The notes below the pieces were generated by a model. The model did not search any database. It had not been told where the DNA came from and saw only the letters and a program-made list of their open reading frames with translations. 64,000 bases of DNA, from positions 94,101 to 158,100 of the forward strand of contig NZ_BJYR01000015.1 of assembly GCF_007991615.1 (NCBI RefSeq), read 5' to 3'. Below are positions 1 to 12,690 of this stretch, one piece after another. The position numbers were made by a program, and so were the translations under genes. Numbering within the stretch: the first letter of the stretch is position 1; each line of letters opens with the position of its first letter. The DNA is from Novosphingobium sediminis (GTDB lineage Bacteria; Pseudomonadota; Alphaproteobacteria; Sphingomonadales; Sphingomonadaceae).

Positions 1-21
1 CCGCGCGGCAATCCGCATTAG
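1..21 (+). other. Possible 3' end of an upstream gene
   Basis: One plus-strand frame runs from the window edge to a TAG at 19-21 and would encode a tail ending in PRGNPH. It lies only 10 bases before the start of the next gene. Nothing more can be said from seven codons. Confidence 0.25.
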
Positions 22-31
22 GGCAGCCGCC

Positions 32-829
32 ATGGCCATCACCGTCGCCGCGCTCTATCGCTTCGCCCGCTTTGCCGAGCCCGCAACCCTGCGCGCGCCG
101 CTGCTGAGCTTGTGCGAAGACGCCGGGATCAAGGGCACCCTCATCCTCGCGCGCGAGGGCATCAACGGCACCATCGCCGGCAGCACAGAGGGCATCGCAA
201 GCGTGCTCGATCACCTCCGCGCGCTGCCCGGCTGCGCCGATCTCGACGTGAAGTTTTCGGAAGCCGCCACCATGCCCTTCGGCCGCCTCAAGGTCCGCCT
301 GAAGCGCGAGATCGTCACGATGGGCGAACCGGACATCGACCCGCTGGCGAGCGTCGGCACCTACGTTGCCCCGCACGATTGGAACGCGCTCATCAGCGAT
401 CCGGAAACCATCGTGATCGACACGCGCAACGATTACGAGGTCGCCGTCGGCACGTTTGCGAATGCGATCAACCCGCAAACGCGCTCCTTCCGCGAATTCC
501 CCACATGGTTCCGCGCCGAACGCGAACGCCTGCTCGGAAGCGGCAAGGCCCCCAAGGTCGCCATGTTCTGCACCGGCGGCATCCGCTGCGAAAAGTCCAC
601 CGCCTTCCTCAAGGCCGAGGGCGTCGAGGATGTCTACCACCTCAAGGGCGGCATCCTGCGCTATCTTGAGGACGTGCCTGCTGCACAAAGTCTCTGGCAA
701 GGCGAATGCTTCGTGTTCGACGAACGCGTCGCCCTCGGCCATGGACTGACCGAGGGCGAGCATTCGCTCTGCAAAAGCTGCGGCCGCGCGGTGGCGGTAG
801 GCGAATGCTGCCCTTGCGCCAACGACTGA
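32..829 (+). CDS. trhO: tRNA uridine(34) hydroxylase TrhO (rhodanese family, YceA-type)
   Basis: 265 residues, a normal length for TrhO/YceA proteins. The N-terminal half (about 1-95) is the acylphosphatase-like TrhO domain. The second half (about 115-215) is a rhodanese domain with the active-site loop [10 protein letters not shown], Cys180 being the expected catalytic cysteine. The C-terminus has a cysteine cluster (CKSCGRAV...CCPC) that may bind a metal. TrhO family proteins make 5-hydroxyuridine at position 34 of tRNA in a prephenate-independent way. The ATG at 32 is the first start after a preceding stop at 19-21. The gene converges on clpB with a palindromic repeat between. Family assignment is firm; activity is inferred from homology. 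Confidence 0.93.
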   Translation: MAITVAALYRFARFAEPATLRAPLLSLCEDAGIKGTLILAREGINGTIAGSTEGIASVLDHLRALPGCADLDVKFSEAATMPFGRLKVRLKREIVTMGEPDIDPLASVGTYVAPHDWNALISDPETIVIDTRNDYEVAVGTFANAINPQTRSFREFPTWFRAERERLLGSGKAPKVAMFCTGGIRCEKSTAFLKAEGVEDVYHLKGGILRYLEDVPAAQSLWQGECFVFDERVALGHGLTEGEHSLCKSCGRAVAVGECCPCAND

Positions 830-831
830 CC

Positions 832-920
832 TGCCCCTCCCCCGCTCGGGGGAGGCTGGGTGGGGGTGCGCAGCGCTGGAAGGGCAAACGCCGTACCCCC
901 TCCCCGCCGGGGAGGGGAGC
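832..920. repeat. Paired GC palindromes between convergent genes, probable bidirectional terminator
   Basis: Two palindromes face each other: CCTCCCC/GGGGAGG around 836-855, and CCCCTCCCCG (897-906) with CGGGGAGGGG (908-917). They fill the space between the convergent ends of trhO and clpB. Each can form a strong hairpin and the two can also pair with one another. Elements of this type recur in sphingomonad intergenic spaces. A terminator role is inferred from position and base pairing only. Confidence 0.6.
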
Positions 921-928
921 ATAACAAG

Positions 929-3508
<2,580 letters not shown>

Positions 3509-4017
3509 GGCGTGAACGTCCTCCTATGGCCCCAGAAGTAGTGTGTCATTTCGGCCACACAAGGAGCTGGATCAAAATTCCCCTGCAGTTCGTCGAAGCC
3601 TTAATGCATCCGTTCTGCACTTCCGAGGCGCGCCGGACTGCCAATTGTCCTTGACCAGCCGGAAACCGAGCGGGCGACCCGTCGGCGTCACTGCGCCGTT
3701 CGTCGGGCGCTGGCTGTCCTACGCCGGATGAAGCCGCTATGGATGAGAAGATGACCTCTGGCCGCAATCACCTGCCCGACCTCGTGATCGATAAGGTCGA
3801 TCAAAATCACACCATTGATCGAATGCAGTTACTCCCCAGGACAGTGTCAACTGTGTCAACTTGCGCCTCCGGCCCCCGGCCATCAGCCCCGCCCCTGAGG
3901 GCAAGCGGCGCCAAAACCGATTTTGCTTCTGTTCAGCCAGCCCGTGCTCTGAAACAGAGCGCCCATCCCTCCCAGCGTGGCCGCCGTCCGGCAGGCCGCC
4001 CCAGCCGCAGGATCACC
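3509..4017. other. Intergenic region upstream of clpB and the M16 peptidase
   Basis: About 510 bases with no convincing gene; the frames that are open here lack a good start or protein-like composition. It must carry the divergent promoters. A perfect tandem direct repeat of GTGTCAACT lies at 3843-3860. A stretch rich in GATCGA-like half sites lies at about 3787-3825. No terminator or riboswitch was recognised. Confidence 0.5.
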
Positions 4018-6858
4018 ATGAACCGCTCTTTGATGGCCTCCCTCCTTGCGCTTCCCGTCCTGCTCGCCGCTGTCCCGGCGCTCGCGGCCGATCCCGCCGC
4101 CCCCCAGATCAAGGCCGCGCCGGTCGCCGATCTCGTCAAGGCGGTGGACATTCCCTACGAGCGCTTCACGCTCCCCAACGGCCTCACTGTCCTCGTTCAC
4201 ACGGATCGCAAGGCGCCGGTCGTCGCGCTGTCGGTATGGTACAAGGTCGGTTCCAAGAACGAGCCGCGCGGCAAGACCGGCTTTGCCCACTTGTTCGAGC
4301 ACCTGATGTTCAATGGCTCGGAAAACGCGCCGGATGATTACTTCGGTCCGCTCAAGGAAGTCGGCGCGACCGACGCCAACGGCACGACCTGGTTCGACCG
4401 CACCAACTACTACGAGACCGTGCCGACCGGCGCGCTCGACCGCGCGCTGATGCTCGAAAGCGATCGCATGGGCCACCTGCTCGGCGCGGTGACGCAGGAG
4501 AAGCTCGATAACCAGCGCGGCGTCGTCCAGAACGAGAAGCGGCAGGGCGACAATGCGCCCTTCGGTCTGATCGAATACGAAGAGTACGAGACGCTCTACC
4601 CCGCCGGAAATCCTTATCACCACACCACCATCGGCTCGATGGCAGACCTCGACAGCGCCAGCCTCGCCGATGTGAAGGGCTGGTTCCGCGATCACTACGG
4701 CCCCAACAACGCGATCCTCGTGCTGGCTGGCGACATCGATACGGCCACCGCCAAGGCGAAGGTGGAAAAGTGGTTCGGCGCCATCCCCGCTGGCCCGGCC
4801 GTCCAGCCGGTCAACGTTCCCGTGCCCACGCTCCCCGCGCCCATCACCCGTACCGTGCAGGACCGCGTCGCCACCACCCGCGTCTACCGGATGTGGGCGA
4901 TCCCCGGCCTCGACAACCCGGATTACCTGCCGCTGCAGGTCGGAGGCCTGATCCTCGGCGGCCTTGCCAGTTCGCGCCTCGACGACGCGCTTGTGCGCGG
5001 CGCGCAAACTGCCGTGGCCGCCTCCGCCCACGCCGACGTCTTCGCGCAGGGCGGGCAGTTCGTGATGGAAGCCGATGTGAAGCCCGGTGCTGATCCCGCC
5101 AAGGTCGGCGCCGCGCTCGATTCCGAGCTCACGCGCCTGATGACCGACGGCCCGACGGCGGACGAACTCGCCCGCGCCGCGACCACATTCGCCGCCAGCG
5201 AAATCCGCTCGCTCGAATCGGTGGGCGGCGGGGGCAAGGCCTCCACGCTCGCCGAAGGCCTGCTCTACTCGGGCGATCCCGCGAACTACCGCAAGGAACT
5301 CGAAGCCGCCGCAAAGCTCACCCCCGCCGCGGTGCGCGATGCGCTCGCCAAGTGGCTGAAGCGTCCGGTCTTTGCGCTTACCGTCGTCCCCGGCGAACGC
5401 ACCGGCAGCGGCGAGGCGCGCGGCGGCGATGCGGCGCTGCCTCCTGCCGTCGCCGCACCCGCCGTCATGGCCGCCGCGGCCACCACTCCGGATGCGGATC
5501 GCAGCAAGATTCCACCAGCGGGCGACGTTCCCACCCTCGATTTCCCCGCCATCGAGCGGACCAGCCTCAAGAACGGTATCAAGGTCGTGTTCGCGCGCCG
5601 CAGCGCGGTACCGATCGTGTCGGTGCGCGTCTCGTTCGATGCCGGCTACGCTGCCGATCCGCTCGGCGCGCGCGGCACCACGGCGCTGCTGCTGCGCCTG
5701 ATGAACGAGGGCACCACCAGCCTCAATTCCTCCGCGCTCGCCCGTGCCAAGGAAACGCTCGGCGCTTCGATCAGCGGCGTCGGCCTGCCCGATTCGACCG
5801 CGTTCGAACTCAACGCCCTCGTCCCCAACCTCGCCCCTTCGCTCGATCTCCTTGCGGACTATGTGCGCCATCCCGCGCTCGATGCGGCAGAGCTTGAGCG
5901 CGTGCGCGCCCAGCAGCTCACGACGATCCGGGCCGAGCGGACCGATCCCTATTCGCTTGCCAGCCGCACGCTCTACCCGGCGATCTACGGCCCGACGCAT
6001 CCCTACGGCTATGCCCCCAGCGGCACGGGCGAAGCAGAGGTCGTGAGGAAGCTGACGCGCGCCGATCTCGCCGCATTCCACGCCCGCTGGCTCCGGCCGG
6101 ACCGCGCGACGGTCTACGTCGTGGGCGATACCACGCTCGCCGATGTCGTTCCCTTGCTCGAGAAGAGCTTTGGCAACTGGCCATCCAATCGCATGGCCCC
6201 GCCGGTGAAGGACTTCTCGGCGCCCATCCCGACACCGCGGCCACGCATCGTGCTGATCGACCGCCCCGGCTCACCGCAGTCGATGATTCTCGGCGGAGAG
6301 GTGATCGCGGCGAAGGGCACCGACGATACCGTTACCCTGCGCACCGCCAACGACGTGCTCGGCGGCGATTTCCTCAGCCGCATGAACACCAACCTGCGCG
6401 AAACCAAGGGCTGGTCCTACGGGGTTTCCAGCCTCATCAACGACCGTGCCGACCGCCTGCTGTTTGCCGTCTACGCGCCCGTCCAGACCGACCAGACCGG
6501 CCCCTCGATCCGCGAACTGCAGGGTGAGATGACGCGCTATCTCGGCACCAAAGGCACCACGCCGGAGGAAACCGCGCTCGCCACCCAGGGCAGCGCGCGC
6601 GAACTCCCCGGCGCGTTCGAAACCTCGGGCGCGGTGCTCGAAGGGATCGCCAAGATCGAGACCTACAAGCGGCCCGACACCTACTACCAGTCGCTACCCG
6701 CCCGATACCGCACCATGACGCCCGCCGATCTCGATGCGGCTGCACGCAAGATCATCGAGCCGAAAAACATGGTGTGGGTGGTGGTCGGCGATGCCGCGAA
6801 GGTACGGGCGCAACTCGATGGCCTCGGCCTGCCGGTGGAGGTGGTGAAGGGGGAGTAA
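4018..6858 (+). CDS. Secreted M16 family zinc metallopeptidase (double-domain, pitrilysin-like)
   Basis: 946 residues from the ATG at 4018. The start was chosen because it gives a clear signal peptide (MNRSLMASLLALPVLL... with an ALA cleavage site near 23); a longer frame begins at 3739 but lacks this. The inverted zinc motif HLFEH is at residues 91-95, with a downstream NEKRQG glutamate region as the third ligand. Two M16 units are present: the active one (about 45-470) and a second without the zinc motif (about 545-930), joined by a low-complexity Ala/Pro linker near 460-530. The layout is that of periplasmic M16 peptidases in Proteobacteria. Substrate unknown. It ends 19 bases from the convergent neighbour. 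Confidence 0.92.
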   Translation: MNRSLMASLLALPVLLAAVPALAADPAAPQIKAAPVADLVKAVDIPYERFTLPNGLTVLVHTDRKAPVVALSVWYKVGSKNEPRGKTGFAHLFEHLMFNGSENAPDDYFGPLKEVGATDANGTTWFDRTNYYETVPTGALDRALMLESDRMGHLLGAVTQEKLDNQRGVVQNEKRQGDNAPFGLIEYEEYETLYPAGNPYHHTTIGSMADLDSASLADVKGWFRDHYGPNNAILVLAGDIDTATAKAKVEKWFGAIPAGPAVQPVNVPVPTLPAPITRTVQDRVATTRVYRMWAIPGLDNPDYLPLQVGGLILGGLASSRLDDALVRGAQTAVAASAHADVFAQGGQFVMEADVKPGADPAKVGAALDSELTRLMTDGPTADELARAATTFAASEIRSLESVGGGGKASTLAEGLLYSGDPANYRKELEAAAKLTPAAVRDALAKWLKRPVFALTVVPGERTGSGEARGGDAALPPAVAAPAVMAAAATTPDADRSKIPPAGDVPTLDFPAIERTSLKNGIKVVFARRSAVPIVSVRVSFDAGYAADPLGARGTTALLLRLMNEGTTSLNSSALARAKETLGASISGVGLPDSTAFELNALVPNLAPSLDLLADYVRHPALDAAELERVRAQQLTTIRAERTDPYSLASRTLYPAIYGPTHPYGYAPSGTGEAEVVRKLTRADLAAFHARWLRPDRATVYVVGDTTLADVVPLLEKSFGNWPSNRMAPPVKDFSAPIPTPRPRIVLIDRPGSPQSMILGGEVIAAKGTDDTVTLRTANDVLGGDFLSRMNTNLRETKGWSYGVSSLINDRADRLLFAVYAPVQTDQTGPSIRELQGEMTRYLGTKGTTPEETALATQGSARELPGAFETSGAVLEGIAKIETYKRPDTYYQSLPARYRTMTPADLDAAARKIIEPKNMVWVVVGDAAKVRAQLDGLGLPVEVVKGE

Positions 6859-6877
6859 CGGAGCTCGTTTTCCGGTC

Positions 6878-7498
6878 CTATGACGGCTTCGCGATGGGCA
6901 TGACGCGGAACGAGACGTTGTCCATCAGCGCGGCTGCCTTGGCATTGTCGCGCTCGAAGTAGAACAGCGCAGGCGCTTCAAACACGATCAGTTGCAGCTG
7001 GTCGTGGACGATCGCCGCCGTCGCTACGCCCTTGTACTTCAGGTTGCTGCCGTCGCGAACATAGTCGTAGTGGATTCGCACCGCATCGCTGCCGCCCATC
7101 TTGACGGGTTCGATCTTTGACGTCGTGAACACCACGGCATTGCGGCCCACGCGCCAGGTTCGCTCGAACAGATCAGGCAGATCGGCAAGCTGCATCGTGG
7201 ATGCGAACTTGGGGAGCGGATTGTCCTTCTTGTTGAACTCGGTCAGCAGCGGCTTGCCCGATTGAATATCGCCAGCCGCATAGAGTTCGTTGAGGGCAAT
7301 CCCGTCGAGGGTCCATTGCTCGGACCCCTTGATAGGGCCCCAGGTGACCCGATTCCATTCCGCAGGCGCCGTGATCACCATCGAGGTCTTGCCCACGATG
7401 ATCTGCTCGCCAGGCTTGACCAACTTCCACGCCGCCGCCGGAGTAACCACGGCAAAAGCCATTGCGGCAACGAGCGCCAGCCGGATGTGTGCCTTCAT
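6878..7498 (-). CDS. Hypothetical secreted protein, last gene of the M48 operon
   Basis: 206 residues from the ATG at 7498. A signal peptide (MKAHIRLALVAAMAFAVVTPAAA) defines the start; the longer frame upstream runs antisense-like through the preceding gene and was discarded. The start overlaps the stop of the M48 peptidase gene in an ATGA, so translation is probably coupled. The mature part is a compact alpha/beta-looking domain with no motif I recognise. Together with the two upstream genes it forms a three-gene envelope operon; its role there is unknown. Confidence 0.75.
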   Translation of the reverse strand: MKAHIRLALVAAMAFAVVTPAAAWKLVKPGEQIIVGKTSMVITAPAEWNRVTWGPIKGSEQWTLDGIALNELYAAGDIQSGKPLLTEFNKKDNPLPKFASTMQLADLPDLFERTWRVGRNAVVFTTSKIEPVKMGGSDAVRIHYDYVRDGSNLKYKGVATAAIVHDQLQLIVFEAPALFYFERDNAKAAALMDNVSFRVMPIAKPS

Positions 7499-8685
7499 GG
7501 GGTCTCTCCAATCATCATGGCCATCATGGCCCGGTCCGGTGCGTCCGGAGTGCGTTTGAGATAATCTCGCAGATCGGCCTTGCCCTGCTCGACCTGCCCC
7601 AGCTTGAGCCGGACCAGCCCGCGTCCGCGCCATGCTTGCGGCGGCGCATCGGGTGATGTGGCCGCGGCGGAATAGAACGCGTCCGCCTTCTCGAAATCGC
7701 CCGGCTGCGCATGGCTGCGATAGAGATCACCGCGCGCGACAAGCAGCGCGGGCGAGCCGGTACGCTCCGCAAGCGCCGCAATCAGCACATCGCTCGCGCC
7801 GAAATCATTGAGCTTTATCTGATCTTCGAGAAAGCCCGGCATCCAGCTTGCAAGCGCAGCCTGATAGCGGTCCTTTCCGGTCTCGGCCCCCGGGGCCTGC
7901 TTGGCGGCTTCCGCTTCGCTGTAGGCGATGCGCTCCGAAAGCGCGGGATGGCTACCGTCAGCCTTGTCATCCTTCAGCGTGCGCGACTTGCGTTTGCGTT
8001 CCACCGCGGTCGCATCCCATTCGGCGCGGAACAGCTTCCACGGTGCTGAAACCTCGCTGAGAGCATATCCGGCAGAGGCGAGCCGCGTGAGGCCGTCCAT
8101 ATCCGCCTCACGCTCCATGTCGCGTGAGTAGTTCGAAAGCCCGCTGGTAACGCTTCCGACGGCCAGAAGGCCAATGCCGGTCATCGCGAGCCACAGCGCG
8201 GCACTCCCCTTCTTCTTGACCTCGCGGAACCACAGCAGCGCGTGGCGATGCTCGTAGTGGGCAAATTCATGACCGAGTACTGCGGCAAGCTGAGCCTCGC
8301 TGGTGATATGCAGAAGCATACCGCTGTTGATCAGCATCATGCCGTTGGGCGCCATTGATGCATTGGGCTCTGTCGTCCGCGCGATGTATATCCGAGCCGC
8401 CCCGCAGCGTGTTTCCCCGACCGTCCTGCACAGCACCGACCGGATATAGGCCTGCAATGCGGGGTCAGTAATCAACTGCGGGGAATTCCTGATCCGCCGC
8501 TCGACCTCATCCATCTCCATCCACAAGCCCTGCTCTTCGGTGCCCTCCGGCGAGTAGGGAATCGCGACTGTCGGCGTGGTGGCCGGCGCAGGCGGAGCGA
8601 GCGGTGCAGTCGTGGCATACACCGGCTGCACCACAGCAGCCGTGGCGCAGGCAAGGCATATCAGGCGATGGCGGAATGCGCGCAC
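7495..8685 (-). CDS. M48 family periplasmic metalloprotease with TPR-like C-terminus
   Basis: About 396 residues from a GTG at 8685. I prefer this start because it follows the upstream gene's stop by 13 bases, has GAGG about 10 bases before it, and opens a signal peptide (about residues 1-25); a longer frame to 8889 overlaps the neighbour. The zinc motif HEFAH is at 139-143, with the third ligand in EREADMDG further on. A hydrophobic segment follows (AALWLAMTGIGLLAVG). The C-terminal third is helical and TPR-like, as in BepA-type proteins. Likely a periplasmic or membrane-bound protease of outer-membrane quality control; substrate unknown. Confidence 0.85.
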   Translation of the reverse strand: MRAFRHRLICLACATAAVVQPVYATTAPLAPPAPATTPTVAIPYSPEGTEEQGLWMEMDEVERRIRNSPQLITDPALQAYIRSVLCRTVGETRCGAARIYIARTTEPNASMAPNGMMLINSGMLLHITSEAQLAAVLGHEFAHYEHRHALLWFREVKKKGSAALWLAMTGIGLLAVGSVTSGLSNYSRDMEREADMDGLTRLASAGYALSEVSAPWKLFRAEWDATAVERKRKSRTLKDDKADGSHPALSERIAYSEAEAAKQAPGAETGKDRYQAALASWMPGFLEDQIKLNDFGASDVLIAALAERTGSPALLVARGDLYRSHAQPGDFEKADAFYSAAATSPDAPPQAWRGRGLVRLKLGQVEQGKADLRDYLKRTPDAPDRAMMAMMIGETP

Positions 8686-8698
8686 GAGTTGAATCGCC

Positions 8699-9484
8699 TC
8701 AGCGTGCGGGAGCCAATGCCGGCGCGGGAAGCGCTGGTTTGCTGCCCGGGAAACCGGCAAGCAGCTGACCGACCCGCTTGGTCGCGCCAACGGCCTCACG
8801 CGGATCGCCGCCCATCGCAATGTCAGAGTTGAACCAGACGACATCGCCGGTCCGCAGGTTGACCAGCGCGGCATAACCTTCGTGGACACCAGACGCGACC
8901 GCGACGCCCCACATTGCGGCGAAAATCATCGCTGTCTTGCGGCCAGCGCTTCCGTAAGCGTCGTGCGTATAGAAGAACAAGCCGTAATCGGCCCCGGTGA
9001 GATCCGCGAACCGGCTCATGCCCGGACCCAGTGTCCAATCCATCCGCCAGCGCTTCGACGGATTCTCCGGTGTTCTCGGTTCCAGCTTGGTGGGAAGGCG
9101 ATCACCGAACAGGCCGTGAAGCCTGACCGAACTGGACACCGCAACGAAGAGCGCCCGGTAAGAATCGAAGAGTTCGGCATCGGTGCCCTGAAAATCGTTC
9201 AGGAACTCAAGCTTGAGGCCGAGCGCGGAGGCCTGCGATTTCATCTCGTTGGCGATATTGGTGCGCGCAGCTTCGGTCCATTCGACGTTGGGCTCATCCT
9301 GCCCGGTGCTGCGAAGCGTACCCACCTGCACATCGGGTCGGAACACGACAATCCGCGTCGATTGGGCTTCGGGAAACGAGAACCCTTCTTTCAGCAGCGA
9401 CCCTGCATGAGCCGTACCCGCAGACAGAAACATCGCAGCAGCAAACACGCCGCCTACAATCACGCGAACCAGATTAGCCAACAT
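8699..9484 (-). CDS. Hypothetical secreted protein, first gene of the M48 operon
   Basis: 261 residues with a signal peptide (MLANLVRVIVGGVFAAAMFL..., AHA cleavage site near 27). The mature protein has a mixed alpha/beta pattern with phrases such as VVWFNSDIAMGGDPREAV that suggest a GNA1162/lipoprotein-like periplasmic fold, but no lipobox cysteine and no firm family match. It is followed 13 bases later by the M48 peptidase gene, so the two are almost certainly cotranscribed. Function unknown; an accessory role for the protease is an inference from the operon. Confidence 0.72.
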   Translation of the reverse strand: MLANLVRVIVGGVFAAAMFLSAGTAHAGSLLKEGFSFPEAQSTRIVVFRPDVQVGTLRSTGQDEPNVEWTEAARTNIANEMKSQASALGLKLEFLNDFQGTDAELFDSYRALFVAVSSSVRLHGLFGDRLPTKLEPRTPENPSKRWRMDWTLGPGMSRFADLTGADYGLFFYTHDAYGSAGRKTAMIFAAMWGVAVASGVHEGYAALVNLRTGDVVWFNSDIAMGGDPREAVGATKRVGQLLAGFPGSKPALPAPALAPAR

Positions 9485-9546
9485 CGCGGCCCTCCCCCCA
9501 ACCGATTTGGTAGAGGATCAGGCCTGATTGGCAAGCAGGAATAAAC

Positions 9547-9571
9547 CCGAACCGGCACTCATGCGGTTCGG
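9547..9571 (-). terminator. Probable Rho-independent terminator of gatB
   Basis: CCGAACCG at 9547-9554 pairs with CGGTTCGG at 9564-9571 (8 bp, 9-base loop). Read on the minus strand it begins 9 bases after the gatB stop and is followed by GTTTATT. Confidence 0.65.
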
Positions 9572-9580
9572 CGATGCAGG

Positions 9581-11074
9581 TTACCCCAGCTTCGCCTTCA
9601 GCACTTCGTTGACGAGCCCAGGGTTGCCCTTGCCCTGCATGGCCTTCATCGTCTGGCCGACGAAGAAGCCGAACAGGGCTTCCTTGCCGCCCTTGTACTG
9701 CTCGACCTTGTCGGCATTCGCAGCGAGCACGGCATCAACCGCAGCTTCGATCGCGCCGGTGTCGGAGGTCTGCGTCAGGCCCTCGCGCTCGACGATCACG
9801 CCGGGGGCGTCGCCCGTCTCCAGCATCTTTTCGAGCACCTGCTTGGCCGCGCTGCCCGAAATCGTGCCCTTGCCGACGAGCGCCAGCAATTCGCCGCCCG
9901 CTTCGGGGCTGACGGGGCTCTCGGCGAGGCCCTTGCCCAGCTTGTTGAGTGCGCCGAACAATTCCGAGGTCAGCCAGTTCGCCGCCTGCTTGGCGACTTC
10001 GCTTTCCGGCTTGCCCTGCTTCGCCGCGCTTTCAGCGAGCAGCGCCTCGAACCAGCGCGAGGTTTCGACTTCGGCGGTCAGCACGCCCGCGTTATAGGCT
10101 GAGAGGCCCAGCACGCTCTCGTAGCGGTGGCGCTTCGCGTCGGGCAGTTCGGGCAGGCTGGCGCGGCATTCCTCGAGGAACGCGTCGTCCAGTTCCACCG
10201 GCAGCAAGTCCGGATCGGGGAAGTAGCGGTAGTCGTGCGCGTCTTCCTTGCTGCGCATCGAGCGGGTCTCGTTGCGGTCCGGATCGTAGAGCCGGGTTTC
10301 CTGCACGATCTTGCCGCCATCTTCGAGGACAGCGACCTGCCGCTTCGCTTCCTGCTCCACCACGGCCATCACGAAGCGCACCGAGTTCACGTTCTTTGTC
10401 TCGGTCCGCGTGCCGAACGGCTCTCCGGGCTTGCGCACAGAGACGTTGACGTCCGCGCGCATCGAGCCCTGATCCATGTTGCCATCGCAGCTGCCGACAT
10501 AGCGCAGAATCGTGCGCAGCTTCGACAGGTATGCCCCGGCTTCGGCGGGCGAGCGCATGTCCGGACGGCTGACGATTTCCATGAGCGCCACGCCCGAGCG
10601 GTTCAGGTCGACGTAAGACATTGTCGGGTGCTGATCGTGCATCAGCTTGCCCGCGTCCTGCTCGACGTGGATGCGCTCGATCCCGATGGTCTTAGTGCTC
10701 TCGGGGTTCTTGTCGTCGAGCTGCACCTCGATCGCGCCCTCGCCCACGATGGGGTGGTAGAGCTGGCTGATCTGGTAGCCCTGCGGCAAGTCCGCGTAGA
10801 AGTAGTTCTTCCGATCGAAGCGCGACCACTTGTTGATCTGCGCATTGATCGCAAGGCCGGTGCGCACCGCCTGACGGATACATTCCATGTTGGGCACGGG
10901 CAGCATGCCGGGCATCGCCGCATCGACGAGGCTGACCTGCGTGTTGGGCTCCGCGCCGAACGCGGTCGCCGCGCCCGAGAAGAGCTTCGCCTGCGTGCTG
11001 ATCTGCGCGTGGACTTCAAGGCCGATCACGACCTCCCATTCGCCGGTTGCGCCCTGAATACGATAGTCGCTCAT
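9581..11074 (-). CDS. gatB: Asp-tRNA(Asn)/Glu-tRNA(Gln) amidotransferase subunit B
   Basis: 497 residues from the ATG at 11074 ([11 protein letters not shown]); a start four codons further up would fall inside the gatA stop. The GatB signature [17 protein letters not shown] and the [12 protein letters not shown] motif of the kinase-like core are present, with the YqeY/GatB tail domain at the C-terminus. GatB activates mischarged Glu-tRNA(Gln) or Asp-tRNA(Asn) with ATP for amidation by ammonia from GatA. Spacing to gatA is two bases (TAAGCATG), so the genes are coupled. Confidence 0.96.
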   Translation of the reverse strand: MSDYRIQGATGEWEVVIGLEVHAQISTQAKLFSGAATAFGAEPNTQVSLVDAAMPGMLPVPNMECIRQAVRTGLAINAQINKWSRFDRKNYFYADLPQGYQISQLYHPIVGEGAIEVQLDDKNPESTKTIGIERIHVEQDAGKLMHDQHPTMSYVDLNRSGVALMEIVSRPDMRSPAEAGAYLSKLRTILRYVGSCDGNMDQGSMRADVNVSVRKPGEPFGTRTETKNVNSVRFVMAVVEQEAKRQVAVLEDGGKIVQETRLYDPDRNETRSMRSKEDAHDYRYFPDPDLLPVELDDAFLEECRASLPELPDAKRHRYESVLGLSAYNAGVLTAEVETSRWFEALLAESAAKQGKPESEVAKQAANWLTSELFGALNKLGKGLAESPVSPEAGGELLALVGKGTISGSAAKQVLEKMLETGDAPGVIVEREGLTQTSDTGAIEAAVDAVLAANADKVEQYKGGKEALFGFFVGQTMKAMQGKGNPGLVNEVLKAKLG

Positions 11075-11076
11075 GC

Positions 11077-12561
11077 TTACCACCACTTGGCCGGACGCGC
11101 GGTGAACCCGGCGCGGCTTTCGATTGCCAGACCCGCATCGAGTACGCCCTGCTCATCGAACGGGCGGCCGATCAGCTGGAGCCCCAGCGGCAGGCCCTGC
11201 CGGTCGAGACCCGCAGGCACGGACATGGCGGGGAGGCCGGCCAGCGAGGCGGGCACGGCGAACACGTCGTTGAGGTACATCGCCAGCGGATCGCTCACCA
11301 TCTCGCCAAGGCCGAAAGCGGCGGTCGGCGCGGTGGGCGCGAGGATGACGTCAACGGTCTGGAACGCGTCCATGAAATCGCGGCTTATCAGCGTGCGGAC
11401 CTTCTGCGCCTGTGTGTAATAGGCGTCGTAGAAGCCTGCCGAGAGCACGTAGGTGCCGATCATGATGCGGCGCTTCACTTCGGCGCCGAAACCAGCGGCG
11501 CGGGTGGCGGCATACATGTCCTGCAGGCCGGCGCCCTGCGGCAGGTCGCGCAGGCCGTAGCGCACGCCGTCATAGCGCGCGAGGTTCGACGAGGCTTCGG
11601 CGGGAGCGATGATGTAGTACGCAGGCAGCGCGTACTTGGTGTGCGCGAGATTGATGTCGACGATCTCGGCACCCGCGTCCTTGAGCCAGGCGATGCCTTC
11701 GTCCCACACGCGGGCGACGTCGGCGTCCATCCCGTCCATGCGGTATTCGCGCGGGATACCAACCTTCTTGCCGCGCAGGTCGGCGTTGAGGTTCGCTTCC
11801 CACTCCGGCACGGGCATATCGAGGCTGGTCGAATCCTTGGGATCGAAGCCGGCCATGGCCTCCAGCATGATCGCGCAGTCGCGCACGTCGCGCGCCATCG
11901 GGCCGGCCTGATCGAGGCTGGAAGCGAAGGCGACAATGCCCCAGCGCGAGCAGCGGCCATAGGTCGGCTTGATGCCCGAGATGCCGGTGAAGGCGGCGGG
12001 CTGGCGGATCGAGCCGCCGGTGTCGGTGCCGGTAGCAGCAGGCGCGATGCGCGCGGAAACCGCTGCGGACGAACCGCCCGAGGAGCCGCCCGGAGCCAGC
12101 TGCGCGTCACTGCCTTCACGGCGCCACGGTGAGATCACGTTGCCGAACGCGCTCGTCTCGTTCGAGGAGCCCATCGCGAACTGATCGAGGTTGAGCTTGC
12201 CGAGCATGCCCGCGCCCGCATCCCACAGCTTCTGCGAGACGGTCGATTCGTAGGGCGGCACGAAGTTGCCGAGGATGTTCGAGGCGGCGGTGGTTGTGGT
12301 GCCCGTCGTCGCGAAAAGGTCCTTCATGCCGATCGGCACGCCGGCCATCTTGCCGAGCGCCTTGCCGCCAGCGCGGTCCGCATCGACGGCAGCGGCGGCT
12401 TCGAGCGCCTTCTCGGGCGTCAGCGTGATGAAGGCATTGAGCGCAGGCTGCGCGGCGGCAACGGCGGCGTTGAACGCGCCTGCCACTTCAACGGCAGTAA
12501 ATTCGCCCTTCGCCACGCCTTCACGGATCGCGGCGACGCCAAGGTCGGTAAGGTCAGTCAT
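11077..12561 (-). CDS. gatA: Asp-tRNA(Asn)/Glu-tRNA(Gln) amidotransferase subunit A
   Basis: 494 residues from ATG 12561 (MTDLTDLGV). The amidase-signature triad is visible: Lys in [10 protein letters not shown] and the Ser-cisSer pair in the glycine-serine-rich loop [13 protein letters not shown]. GatA releases ammonia from glutamine for the transamidation done by GatB. It lies between gatC and gatB on the same strand. A REP-like inverted repeat separates it from gatC, which may affect the relative expression of the first subunit. Confidence 0.97.
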   Translation of the reverse strand: MTDLTDLGVAAIREGVAKGEFTAVEVAGAFNAAVAAAQPALNAFITLTPEKALEAAAAVDADRAGGKALGKMAGVPIGMKDLFATTGTTTTAASNILGNFVPPYESTVSQKLWDAGAGMLGKLNLDQFAMGSSNETSAFGNVISPWRREGSDAQLAPGGSSGGSSAAVSARIAPAATGTDTGGSIRQPAAFTGISGIKPTYGRCSRWGIVAFASSLDQAGPMARDVRDCAIMLEAMAGFDPKDSTSLDMPVPEWEANLNADLRGKKVGIPREYRMDGMDADVARVWDEGIAWLKDAGAEIVDINLAHTKYALPAYYIIAPAEASSNLARYDGVRYGLRDLPQGAGLQDMYAATRAAGFGAEVKRRIMIGTYVLSAGFYDAYYTQAQKVRTLISRDFMDAFQTVDVILAPTAPTAAFGLGEMVSDPLAMYLNDVFAVPASLAGLPAMSVPAGLDRQGLPLGLQLIGRPFDEQGVLDAGLAIESRAGFTARPAKWW

Positions 12562-12591
12562 GCCATTTTTTCCCGAAGGCCGCGCGACCAT

Positions 12592-12663
12592 GCTTCGACA
12601 AGCTCAGCATGAGCGGGAACTGGGCTGAAACACAAAATCCGCTCGTGCTGAGCTTGTCGAAGC
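12592..12663. repeat. REP-like inverted repeat between gatC and gatA
   Basis: A 25-bp arm beginning GCTTCGACAAGCTCAGC (12592-12616) is repeated in reverse at 12639-12663 with a single mismatch, around a 22-base spacer. The same core (TTCGACAAGCTCAG) occurs as another inverted pair at 26756-26813, so this is a dispersed element. It would form a very stable hairpin in the gatCAB transcript. Confidence 0.85.
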
Positions 12664-12690
12664 ACGCTGGCGCAAGGTTGGCCGCAGGCA

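Noticed and set aside
3883..6081. 732-codon minus-strand frame antisense to the M16 peptidase
   Set aside because: Arg/Gly/Ala-rich shadow without domains; the plus strand has signal peptide and zinc motif.
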